The position numbers and the translations under genes are program-made. From Asterias rubens (lineage: Eukaryota; Echinodermata; Asteroidea; Forcipulatida; Asteriidae), in NCBI RefSeq assembly GCF_902459465.1, contig NC_047064.1, positions 5,730,762-5,794,761 on the forward strand: a DNA stretch of 64,000 bases, in the 5' to 3' direction. This document shows positions 35,101-42,335 of this stretch, in pieces. Under the pieces are notes generated by a model. That model was not told the origin of the DNA. It did not search any database and was given only the letters and a program-made list of their open reading frames with translations. Each line of letters opens with the position of its first letter. The stretch's first letter is position 1.

Positions 35101-38100
35101 TCCCAATGATTGTCATTTTCATTAAGTATCTGAAACCACCACATTCAACGAACTGAAGTCGTTGGTTCAAGTCCCACTCTAGTCAATTTTTCTTTGTCAA
35201 ACCCAAACTATTTCAAACTTACCCACCCAGTTTCCCCTTGCAGTTTAACTACTTACGTTGGCAGTAAGACTCAACTAGGCAATGAAATGATTTCCTCAGG
35301 AAGGGAAACATTCCATCACACACAAAATTACAAAATTGTTAAGAATTTAATAATAATAATAATAATAATAAAAAATTCCTATATAGCGCATTTCACAATA
35401 ACCGTATCAATGCTCTTTACATTAGTGCCCTGGTCATAGGGCCAATAACATCCCTGTAATGTTTCTCAGCTCCCTTGGGAGTATACAGCCCCGAGCTGCC
35501 TGTAAGGCGCTTGTGGCTTTTTTATACACAATATCAACCTCTACCCTCGCAGGTACCCATTTATACCCCTGGGTGAAGAGAAGCAATTATAGTAAAGTAT
35601 CTTGCTCAAGGACACAAGTGTCACGACCGGGATTCGAACCCACACTCCGGTGAATCAGCACCAGAACTTGAATTCGATGCTCTTAACCACTCGGCCATGA
35701 CACTCTACAACTCTACAACAGTTATTTATCGTAACTTACCCATGTAGTCATAGAAGAAGAAGAGTAGAAGCAGCATGACCATGATCATGATGACCCATAC
35801 TACAACGATGGGTAATGTGATAGTCAGTGGCATTTCATCTTCGGACTCCGCATCTGAGTCAGAGTCTTCCTCCCCTTCTACATCTCGGTCAGATTCTCCG
35901 CCCTCCGCCAGCCGCTTCTTTTTTATTGCACTGTCAATCACACACACACAAAAACTCATTACTGAGAAAATGATTTTAATAATTATGTGAAAATTTATAA
36001 TTCACATCTTTTTGGCATTGTAAAGTGAACATAAGCAAAAAGTGATTGTTTGCATCACAAGCCTCTTCTTTCCTGTTCCCCTATGTATTAAAGTATAAAC
36101 TAGGCTTCACTTAATGTACAATTAATTGCAAAAAATTGAAAATTCGATTTCGATCTCAAAAACAATCACTGTATTGTCTGTCATTTAAACAGGTCCCTTG
36201 AAGGACACCTACGTACATGTCCGTCAACAACCCTTAAAGGTTTTTGAGAACAAAACTTACATTCTGTGTGCAGTCATTCCAGACCAGTATCCTCCCACCA
36301 CGACGGTAAACACAGCCATGAACCAAATCACAATGAGATTGTAGTCAAACGATGGATGTTCAGGATCGTACAATGCGGCCTGCACTTGACCTCCATTCAC
36401 CTAGCATGTTAGAGCATATCAAATTAAAAACTGTAATTTGAATGTAGGATTTGGAGTAAACTATGTTTTATTTAAAAGCTAATGTTACTAAAATAAAAAA
36501 TTATCATTGTAACTCCTTACTGTTTAGAAGAGGGCAGCCACTGAAGATATCTTTAAGTTCTCCTTCATGCCCACAGCAGTCAGACTATGGAAAGCACTCC
36601 CTGCAGACTTCATCACCACTCCATCAGTGACCGTCTCCAGGTCACACATTACACCCATTAGTTTCAACTAGTGTTGCTTTTACTTGCACTTATTTTCTAA
36701 GCACAACTTTCCAGCTGTTTCACGCACACCTAGTCTTCACCTCAGCTTTTATATCCAGAAGTGGCGTGGATGTAGATGTAGATGTGGCACCAATCACAGG
36801 CTGTTGCAGAAACTATGAAAGCCAAAGCTACATACGAGCCTGTGATTGGTCGTCACGTAAAATGAACCACCCTGATGATTTCACCATGTTCACTGTCTGA
36901 AAGAGCAGTTACATGAGTAAAGTAGAACTCACCCAGATATCTTTATGGTCACTTGCAGCCAGCAGGGCAACAGGGATCTTAAGCTCTGTTGAGTCGTTCA
37001 AATCAGGAGTTGTCTGCAATCAAATCAAGAAACACTAAGCGAGTTCACACTGGAAGTAACCGAATGATAATGATGATTTTTGTTCAACATATTCTTTCAG
37101 CATAGTGCCAGTTTTTGACACTCTTGTAGCAGCGGTGCCGATCGACAGGTAGGGGGCACCAGCACGACTCCTCATCAGAGCACTGCTGGCGGTAGCCTGA
37201 ACATCTGAGGTCACACTTCGCCGGCGTGTACATGTACATGCACCTTTGACCTACATTCATTTCACATACACAGTCAAATTCTATGCGGACATAATAGGAG
37301 TGTACTGTTTGGGCATCTACATGTATGGAGAGCTCATAACACTGCACGTTTATCCCATGATATTGTATCCATTGGAATCAATGGATCTGAGTGGCAAGTA
37401 TCTGTACTTATCCTTGAAGATAAAGACTAGCCATATCTATGCTGGCGGCCCCTGCTGGCCGATCGAGGAATCCGCTCACCAGAGAGGGCGTCCTCTGGCC
37501 TAGGCCGTCTCTTTTTTGTTAAAATCAGTACTTGGTGAAAGTCTACAAAAATTTAACTTACAATTTTGGTAGCAGTAACAACCAGCAGGGATCTTGCTCC
37601 AGCTCCCTGGGCAAACAACCCCTTCTCCAAGAAGGTACAATTGCCTCTGAGTGCTTCTACAACTGCTCCACTCAACTTGCTGGCATCTTTGGGACTCGTG
37701 CATAGCTTGGACTGACCAAGGTCCACCAAAGGATATAAATCCTGTAAAATAATCACAAGAAATGAGAAAAAAATGGTGTTAAGGCGTAGACGACAATATT
37801 TACAGTGTTGAGCAATGACCTTTTTTAAAGTCCTTTTGAAACCACATTCGACTTCAATTATCATCCAATAGTAGTGTAGCTGGAAGCCTTTAAAAACAGT
37901 CTGATATTTCAAAGACGCAAAAGACAAAATTGCCTTATTGCCCTTTTGGCACATTTTAAAAAGTCCAGTGCATAATTTGAAAGCAATCCACATTAAAACT
38001 TCCATTATAGAGGTGCCCTGTGTTATGGAGTGGCAATATAAGCCATCACATGGACTTGACCTCCGTTGGAGAGGGTGTCATTGGCTACAATTAAACCACA

Positions 38101-40476
38101 TTATTTAGTGAATGCTATTAGTTACTGGAGTCCTGCCGTTTAAGAACACACTGTACACAACCATACAGACACTGACGTCCTACAACCAGGGCTAGGTGAG
38201 TCAAAGATTAATGATGAAATTAAACTTTTGTGGTGCTCAAGTCAGAAATCCTGCCAAAACTGTACCTTTGGTTCCTTCGGCAAGTTTACTTGATTACCAC
38301 CATAAGCTATGCAGTATTCCTTGGTTGACTTCACTCCATTCTCACCAGTGATTCTTGCTGATAAAATGCCAAGATCGGCAACGACCTGCATTGAACAAAA
38401 TCAGGGGAAAAGAAGGTTATTTATTGTCCACAAACTTTCAGCTCAGAGATTCTAAATGTAAAAATCTTAGTTGCAATAACGTAACCCCCCCCCCCCCCCC
38501 CCGACTTCGGGAGGAGGGTACTACATTATAATCTAATTTCTAAGCAAGAAAACACAACATGTACATTGTTTCTAAAAATATTTTACAATGCTGAGACTAT
38601 TTCAAACATTTATAGGGCTTTCCAGCCGCTCGTCCACGGAGGTAGAAAGCTGCTAGACCCTGGAGGACTAGAATAGGTTGGCTAAGGCAACAGTACAGAC
38701 TAAAAAATTGAAGTCCAGCATTGGTAAGCCTATTGTTCTAACAAAATCCGACATTTATAAATAACTTGCCAATATAATATTTTTAACTGCTGGAATCCGT
38801 CTGTTTCTTTGTAAATGGGGCTAAGCCTAATAATAATTAATAATATATAAATAGGGACAAATGGGAAAGATCAAAACACTTGCCTCGCAGTAGTAGTACG
38901 GTCTTTGTTTAATCCAAGTTGAGATTTTGTGTCAAAGTTTTGCTACATTTCAATTGGGAAAACAAACACACCCCAGTCACTGCACTGGGTCTACAAATAC
39001 AATTGTATATCCTATACCCCTATATTCCATTTTCTCAATTGAAATGTAGCAAAACTTTGAAGACAAAATGCACTCTTTATGGAAATAAGCAATAGGCCTA
39101 CATTACAATTCAAAAAAAAAAAGTAAACAAACTGGCAGAGTGAGTCACGAGAGAGTAGCATGCGCACCGAACCGAAAATGAAATATACATTTGTATCGTA
39201 GCGTCATATGTTATCGACCCTCATATGTTTTCAGTCCCCAACTTTGATTCCCGTTTATCGCAAAATTGTGCAAGCTGCACCTGTGACAGAAGCTATGCAG
39301 TTTACTCACGGTCTGTATTTTCATCAGGCTTAATCATGCAGAGAATAAAGTTTCCTGTCGCATTATAAAATGATTGATTTTTGGTACTAATCACTAGTGC
39401 ATTATTATGCCAACATTCAAATGAGTCAAAGAAACATCATCCAACCTCAAAAGTTCAAAACAAAATTACTATCTGCTAGAGTGAGTTTCATTCTGCTTTA
39501 GCCACTAGATGGATCACGCGAGGTGGTACTGGTTACTATTTGGGATTCTATGGTGTGCAAATGTGGGGAAAATATTAAAATATTTTAAGTGAAAATGACA
39601 ACAATTTTTTGGGGGATTTACTCATGCATACTGTAATAAATTCCGATAAGCGTTATAAATATTAAGTCTACATTAATTTATTAAAGAGAAAATATCATAG
39701 ATATCAAAAATTACTGGTCTGAAATGGGGGAAAACGGATTGTTATGAAGTGTGAGTGCATCAAGGGGGAATGGGGTGTTTTACTTTCATGCCTTATGATA
39801 TCTCTGGATTCTATAAAGTTGCCATAATGCCTTAGGACAAAAATGTAATTAAATTTGTGAAGTAGTAATTGAATAATATTTTTGATTTATTTTGCACCCA
39901 TACTAGCTTCTGAATATTCAATAAAATACCAACCAATGAAAGGTGGGAAAACATATGACGTTGCTCCAGTGTCGTGCATGCATAAGCACTGTCAAAATGG
40001 CAACGTAAAACCCAAACTTTGAAAATTTCAACACAATGAAGTGAAAGTGTTATTGTTAAAAAATTGGACAGATGATTTGAAGAAAAAAATATTTAGTTTT
40101 TGATTGTGAACAATTTTCCTGTTATCCTACTGAAAACACATGACACCAATTTTCCTGTTATCCTACTGAAAACAAATGACACCAGGATAAGTCTCCATAG
40201 ATAGAGTAATATAATTCCCCATAAAAAAAAATAAAGAAAAGAAGAAGAAGATTTTTTGGATAACTTTCCGTATGGCGCCACCACTTTTTCACTCATTTTT
40301 ACAAAAAGGGATATATCAATCAGGTAAATTAGATACTATATTATTCTATTTCGAATGAAAAAGTGGTGGCGCCATACGGAAACTTTTCCGATTTTTTAAC
40401 AAAAACAGAAGGAATAACTCACCGGCACCCCCGGAACAATAATCAAAGACACGAAGCATAACAACAAGAAGGCCAT
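28830..40476 (-). CDS. SPPL2: Signal peptide peptidase-like 2 (SPPL2A/B-type) intramembrane aspartyl protease, 14 coding exons
   Basis: Exons in transcript order: 40423-40476, 38266-38385, 37562-37741, 36933-37013, 36261-36400, 35740-35930, 34894-34990, 33920-34115, 33193-33267, 32433-32489, 31932-32028, 31495-31575, 30523-30680, 28830-29102. They sum to 1800 nt (599 residues plus stop); every junction is GT-AG and phase-consistent. Human SPPL2B is similar in length. Layout: signal peptide (1-18); lumenal protease-associated domain (about 20-150) with N-glycosylation sites N92 (NCT) and N124 (NDS); an acidic Ser/Asp/Glu-rich cytosolic loop in exon 6; then nine-TM core. Catalytic YD has D366, LGFGD has D425, and PAL is at 477-479 in QPALLYLVP. 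The Ser/Pro/acidic tail ends in ETEPLL, a [DE]xxxL[LI] sorting motif. The family cleaves type II membrane-protein stubs in endosomes, lysosomes or plasma membrane. A possible poly(A) signal (AATAAA on this strand) is at 28574-28579. Introns hold SINE, LINE, MITE and tandem repeats. Confidence 0.95.
29141..29514 (+). repeat. tRNA-Leu-derived SINE, full-length (family S1)
   Basis: The head GTCGTGGCCGAGCGGATAAG, ACTGAACTCAAGCTCTGG and GTTCGAGTCC corresponds to a tRNA-Leu(CAA)-like gene with a variable arm. The body includes GAGCAAGACACGTAAC and GGTACCTGTAAGG, and the tail is GCGCTATATAAATACTGG then ATT repeats. In the last SPPL2 intron, opposite strand. Confidence 0.85.
29733..30508 (+). repeat. 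Tandem array of about 153-bp units, interrupted, abutting SPPL2 exon 13
   Basis: Units start AACGAATGTAAAAGTG at 29809, 29962 and 30363 and contain GTGTCTAAAAAGAACACCCC, ACACAGAGCCTCAAAAAATG and AAGCATACATGTTTTAGATT. Foreign sequence (about 30103-30316) interrupts the array before the third unit. Sequence before the first unit resembles the left arm of the small MITE at 40268. Confidence 0.85.
30103..30316 (-). mobile_element. Insertion with Penelope-like terminal motif
   Basis: Contains GGCCTGACGTTTCGACCCTA, GCAGAGTCTTTCTCGAAGGC. Such GAAGGC...CGAAACGTC motifs are typical of Penelope-like element termini; that link is from memory. G-rich runs at 30279-30305 follow. Confidence 0.4.
30523..30680 (-). 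CDS. SPPL2: SPPL2 exon 13: PAL motif helix
   Basis: 158 nt. It contains GLIITFVALAVMQTGQPALL, YLVPCTVLTT and RRELSDIW; PAL is 477-479. The donor used is TCG|gtgaat at 30522. Without splicing the frame would run six more codons to a TGA at 30499-30501 that lies inside the adjoining tandem-repeat array. Confidence 0.95.
30737..31122 (-). repeat. Palindromic MITE family A, complete copy
   Basis: From TGACTGGACACTATTGTAAA to GTGTTCACTGCCTTTAAG. Central GATTTCGAGACCTCAAATT / GAGGTCTCGAAATC. In the SPPL2 intron between exons 12 and 13. Confidence 0.9.
31197..31325 (-). repeat. tRNA-derived SINE (family S2), well-preserved head
   Basis: Minus strand reads GGGCTAGATAGCTCAGTTAG, TAGAGCGCC, then GGTTCAAATCC, with good A and B boxes, and continues as CTAGTCAATTTATCTTTG into a SINE body. 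The body and the mismatched anticodon stem argue for a SINE head, not a functional tRNA. Confidence 0.7.
31495..31575 (-). CDS. SPPL2: SPPL2 exon 12: TM helix after GFGD
   Basis: 81 nt, acceptor tgacag, donor gtaaga. It encodes LLVGYCCSFDLKIHSRVKVY, matching LLVAYCHRFD in vertebrate SPPL2. Confidence 0.94.
31671..31830 (+). pseudogene. Non-LTR retrotransposon (LINE) reverse transcriptase fragment
   Basis: A plus-strand frame reads CKQSSQLETLQRRACQIALG then NNFTSYNDALQFG, matching the LQ(R/K)RA--I-LG---TSY-(E/D)AL block near the C-terminus of CR1/L2-type reverse transcriptase ORFs. Short and cut off. In an SPPL2 intron. Confidence 0.65.
31932..32028 (-). CDS. SPPL2: SPPL2 exon 11: catalytic GFGD motif
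   Basis: 97 nt, acceptor cccag, donor gtaact. It encodes IPVLLQVPR, then SMLGFGDILIPG with the second catalytic aspartate, D425. Confidence 0.96.
32164..32360 (+). repeat. SINE-like element with A-rich tail (family S3)
   Basis: Contains AAGGGGTAAACCTGACTTTC, CCCAGGAGTAGGTTGC, GTCAGGCCTTGTGAGTTATG and an A-rich tail, matching 21655-21846. In the intron between SPPL2 exons 10 and 11. Confidence 0.6.
32433..32489 (-). CDS. SPPL2: SPPL2 exon 10: loop between catalytic helices
   Basis: 57 nt, acceptor ttgacag, donor gttggt. It encodes SGESVMIKAATGGSGATEQ, matching the family block SGSSIMVEVATG. A SINE-like tail sits a few bases upstream of the acceptor. Confidence 0.92.
32500..32605 (-). repeat. 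SINE tail fragment (AAT repeats plus TATATAGCGC)
   Basis: AATAATAATAATTATAATAA followed by CTTATATAGCGCACCATG is the reverse of the S1 family tail. It lies about 10 bp upstream of the SPPL2 exon 10 acceptor. Confidence 0.5.
32800..32965 (+). mobile_element. Possible Penelope-like element fragment
   Basis: CTCTGAAGAAGGTCCAGTTTG then GATCGAAAGCTAAGGCC resembles the terminal motif of Penelope-like elements. Nothing else of the element is recognised. Confidence 0.3.
33193..33267 (-). CDS. SPPL2: SPPL2 exon 9: catalytic YD helix
   Basis: 75 nt, phase 0 at both ends. LLFFYDIFFVFITPLF holds the first catalytic aspartate, D366 in the joined protein. Confidence 0.97.
33497..33857 (-). repeat. Palindromic MITE family A, diverged copy
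   Basis: It keeps AAAGAACAGTATTCTCACTT, GTGTGCTTTCAGAT and GAGTAATTACCAATAGTGTCC, but the central hairpin is replaced by AAAGGCTTCAGGCCTGAAGT. In the SPPL2 intron between exons 8 and 9. Confidence 0.82.
33920..34115 (-). CDS. SPPL2: SPPL2 exon 8: two TM helices
   Basis: 196 nt, acceptor tttccag, donor gtgagt. It contains RPYVYSVILAFACIG, FRHETFAWILLDLLGIAFC and LKLIHMPNFK, a strongly conserved SPP-family segment. Confidence 0.97.
34235..34790 (-). pseudogene. LINE (CR1/L2-like) 3' fragment with reverse transcriptase C-terminus
   Basis: The minus strand encodes KCLHDLAPTYLNEIITVRSQ and, after a frameshift, NQAFYSAAPNLWNNLPANIR with SLFKSQLKTFLFKKAF, the classic LINE ORF2 C-terminal block (APxLWNxLP...FKxxLKTxLF). 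It is followed by a 3' UTR with GCGCAATAAAAGATC. Inserted in the SPPL2 intron between exons 7 and 8 in the gene's orientation. Confidence 0.85.
34894..34990 (-). CDS. SPPL2: SPPL2 exon 7: TM helix and basic loop
   Basis: 97 nt, acceptor tttcag, donor gtatct. It encodes VYVVITFYCLGASNGLHACL, matching the SPPL2 block VYVVI-FCLAS-GLYSCL. Confidence 0.94.
35150..35250 (+). repeat. tRNA-derived SINE fragment (family S2)
   Basis: B box GGTTCAAGTCC and the S2 body CTAGTCAATTTTTCTTTG are present; the A-box half is missing. Confidence 0.55.
35344..35706 (-). repeat. tRNA-Leu-derived SINE, full-length (family S1)
   Basis: Minus strand head GTCATGGCCGAGTGGTTAAG, GAATTCAAGTTCTGGTG, GGGTTCGAATCC (tRNA-Leu CAA-like), body with TTGAGCAAGATAC and GGTACCTGCGAGG, tail TATATAGGAATTTTTTATT repeats. 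In the SPPL2 intron between exons 6 and 7. Confidence 0.87.
35740..35930 (-). CDS. SPPL2: SPPL2 exon 6: acidic cytosolic loop and TM helix
   Basis: 191 nt. A basic patch (KKKR) is followed by a very acidic stretch, DSDSDAESEDEM, then the membrane helix ending FFFYDYMG. This YD is the non-catalytic one conserved in SPPL2 TM3; the catalytic pair is in exon 9. Confidence 0.95.
36261..36400 (-). CDS. SPPL2: SPPL2 exon 5: end of lumenal region and TM1
   Basis: 140 nt, acceptor gctag, donor gtaagt, ending phase 2. It contains ALYDPEHPSFDYNLIVIW and a hydrophobic helix ending VVVGGYWSG, the typical SPPL2 first membrane segment. Confidence 0.94.
36529..36665 (+). pseudogene. LINE reverse transcriptase C-terminal fragment
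   Basis: The plus frame reads FKFSFMPTAVRLWKALPADF then ITTPSVTVSRSH, the FFP-T---WN-LP motif of non-LTR ORF2 ends. In an SPPL2 intron. Confidence 0.7.
36933..37013 (-). CDS. SPPL2: SPPL2 exon 4: protease-associated domain, end
   Basis: 81 nt, acceptor ttgcag, donor gtgagt. It encodes LKIPVALLAASDHKDIW, corresponding to the I-P-V-(A/L)-(L/M) strand and following helix of the PA domain. Confidence 0.93.
37040..37500. other. SPPL2 intron segment of unknown content
   Basis: Less AT-rich than its surroundings, with GGCGGTAGCC and CTGGCGGCCCCTGCTGGCC stretches and a cysteine-rich but unrecognised minus-strand open frame (37084-37347). Nothing supports a gene. Confidence 0.4.
37562..37741 (-). 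CDS. SPPL2: SPPL2 exon 3: protease-associated domain, first part
   Basis: 180 nt, acceptor tttacag, donor gtaagt. It includes the PA-domain core RGNCTFLEKGLFAQGAGA followed by the hydrophobic strand SLLVVTATKI. N92 of NCT is a glycosylation sequon. Confidence 0.95.
38266..38385 (-). CDS. SPPL2: SPPL2 exon 2: start of lumenal domain
   Basis: Acceptor atgcag and donor gtacag, 120 nt, phase 0. It contains EYCIAYGG, which matches the conserved EYC segment near the N-terminus of SPPL2 proteins. Confidence 0.88.
40110..40184 (+). repeat. Two-copy 37-bp tandem repeat
   Basis: CAATTTTCCTGTTATCCTAC followed by TGAAAACA(C/A)ATGACAC occurs twice in direct succession. In SPPL2 intron 1. Confidence 0.85.
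40268..40382. repeat. 115-bp MITE with CCGTATGGCGCCACCACTTTTTCA ends
   Basis: The left CCGTATGGCGCCACCACTTT and the right AAAGTGGTGGCGCCATACGG are perfect complements, extending to TTCA/TGAA. It lies in SPPL2 intron 1, 41 bp from the donor of exon 1. Confidence 0.88.
40423..40476 (-). CDS. SPPL2: SPPL2 exon 1: start codon and signal peptide
   Basis: ATG at 40474-40476. Eighteen codons encode MAFLLLCFVSLIIVPGVP, a hydrophobic signal peptide, then donor gtgagt, phase 0. Placed by position, hydrophobicity and phase fit to exon 2. Confidence 0.8.
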
Positions 40477-40616
40477 GTCAACAAAATCAATCTCAACTTG
40501 GATAATCAGGCTTATTTACTAAACATCTGACATTTTCCGGGGTTTTATTTTGTAGGTCAACTTTGGCTCGTGTTTGTGTTGTGATTGTGCACAAGCAAAA
40601 GGGAAATCCAACAACT

Positions 40617-40677
40617 GAAGCTAGCCGAATATTGGGCCGAAAATTGCCAGGCGGTTTCGATACTCGGCTAGCTTTAG
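40617..40677. repeat. Small hairpin with AAGCTAGCCGA arms
   Basis: GAAGCTAGCCGAATATTGG and ATACTCGGCTAGCTTTAG pair over about 12 bp, with inner GGCCGAAAATTGCC. Confidence 0.6.
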
Positions 40678-41447
40678 TCCAGAGGCTTTTGCTCTATGGG
40701 ACACGTGTACTTCACGTAGCGCAACCTTTAGGTGCAATCTTTGAAAATGGCCCTCTTTTTATTTATGCGCGGTGTTCCATTTTTTAAAGGGAGTAGTTTC
40801 CCGCGAGGTAGTTCATGTCTAAACCGCGCAATATTTATTTGCGTGGGCAAACTTAGGTTCCAAAATATTGCGCGCTCGCAGTTTTTTCAATTGGCTTGCG
40901 CGAATTTTAAATTGTTCATCTTCAAAGATAAATTCACTAAATATTTTCACCGCAAGAACTGCAAGTGCAACAAGTAAACAACAACCAGTTCGTTTGAAAG
41001 ATTGATGTAGTTACCGGAAAGGTTTGTGTTGTTGGCTTGTCATCAGAAACATATTGCTGGTTTGTCTCTCTTTTCTAACAAATACGAATAAGTAATTAAA
41101 TTTTTAAAACGAATCGAATAAGTAATTGCCATTAACATTTTAGTTCTGGTTTCTGCAGTTTTTAGGATTTCCTGCTGAGCGTGCTGAGTGAGGAGAAGAT
41201 GGGCGCCTAAACATATTAAATTGATTATAATTGTTTATACTCGTCATATACAAATTAAATTCTAAGTAAAAATTACAATTGTACAGTAGAAGTAGAACTT
41301 AGTAGAAAGAAGTTGTACAGTTGTAGGGGGTCTTAGGTTACAGAATACAGGTATATCATGTATACTATGGAGTAAAGCAAAAGTAGTAAAAATAAGGAAT
41401 TAAGGAATAACTTAATTTAAGATAGAATTAATTGGGTCATTGTAATG

Positions 41448-41529
41448 TACTCCTAGAACTATGTCGGTTTCGTCCGGCTATCGTTTCCCGTACCGATAGC
41501 CGGACGAAACCGAAATAGTTCTAGGAGTA
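41448..41529. mobile_element. 82-bp near-perfect hairpin element with exact 9-bp target duplication
   Basis: Two 36-bp arms (TACTCCTAGAACTATGTCGG... and its complement ending ...AGTTCTAGGAGTA) differ at about one base and are separated by TTTCCCGTAC. Both sides carry ATTGTAATG (41439-41447 and 41530-41538). No coding capacity. Confidence 0.93.
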
Positions 41530-41946
41530 ATTGTAATGTAAAACTAAAGAAGAGATAAAGCAGATCTCCAGCACAGAACTTGCAGTTAAAAAACAAAACT
41601 TTGTTTTCAGCCCAGTGCATGACGGTTCCAGCATGTCCAGCCTAATTTCATTGGGTTTTATTCCCCATCGAATTCTGCGCTTAATATACGTAGTCCTGTT
41701 ATCACCTTTAAAGGCTTTATTAATATTAGCTTCTGCGCTAGCTGTGTAGGTAAGCGTAGAATGCCGTACATATAGGCTATGGTTGTAGTAACGTGGAGTA
41801 CACAGAATTCGGAGTTCGCAAACCGAACTATTATTTGCTTACACACGGTGACCAGAGTCATGAAATTGGGCTCTTGTCAGCTAGTTGGGATGATGGCTCT
41901 CTCTTTTTTAACACCTGTAATCATATATCATGGTGTACCACCTCAA

Positions 41947-42073
41947 CCACCTTGTTGGCTTTGCTGTTATAAATACATGGCTCTCTTTTAACAATAATAC
42001 ATACATCGGTCTATTTTGTTTATAAATAGTAATACTGATGTTAAAAGAGAGCCATACAGCCCAACAAGGTGGG
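41947..42073. repeat. Inverted repeat just upstream of Canopy
   Basis: CCACCTTGTTGGCTTTGCTG and ATGGCTCTCTTTTAACA on the left pair with TGTTAAAAGAGAGCCAT and CAGCCCAACAAGGTGGG on the right. A related ATGGCTCTCTCTTTTTTAACA lies at about 41892. It ends about 150 bp before the Canopy ATG. Confidence 0.8.
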
Positions 42074-42223
42074 CTAGGTCAGGCTATTTTTCTTCTCTAA
42101 ATATTTGATAAAAGATCGCTAGGCAGGTTCTTCCTCAAGATTTGTCGTCCGGATTATGAAATGTGATTATAACTTTTCAGGTTTGTTTCTGTTCTAAATA
42201 TTTGATAGAACATCACCAGGACA

Positions 42224-42335
42224 ATGGACACCAGTTGCAGTACCCTGATTTGTGTCCTCAGTTTGCTGTTGAGCTGCCTGTTGACCGTACGCCAAGTGTC
42301 TGCTGTTAAACGAGATGCAGAACTCTATTGTGGAG
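42224..42335 (+). CDS. CNPY2: Canopy exon 1: signal peptide and YCG
   Basis: ATG at 42224 (context acaATGG). 112 nt, ending phase 1 at donor gtacat. It encodes a Leu/Cys/Ser hydrophobic leader, then KRDAELYCG. Confidence 0.9.

Larger units (their letters stand above)
40477..42223. promoter_or_regulatory. Head-to-head intergenic region of SPPL2 and Canopy
   Basis: The two start codons are 1.75 kb apart on opposite strands, so both promoters should lie here. No TATA box or initiator can be assigned. CpG-containing sequence (GCGCGG, CCGCGAGG) occurs at 40770-40890. Hairpin insertions at 40617, 41448 and 41947 occupy part of it. Confidence 0.5.

Noticed and set aside
37084-37347. Cysteine-rich minus-strand open frame inside the SPPL2 intron
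   Set aside because: No signal peptide or recognisable cysteine spacing, and no splice sites linking it to the gene.
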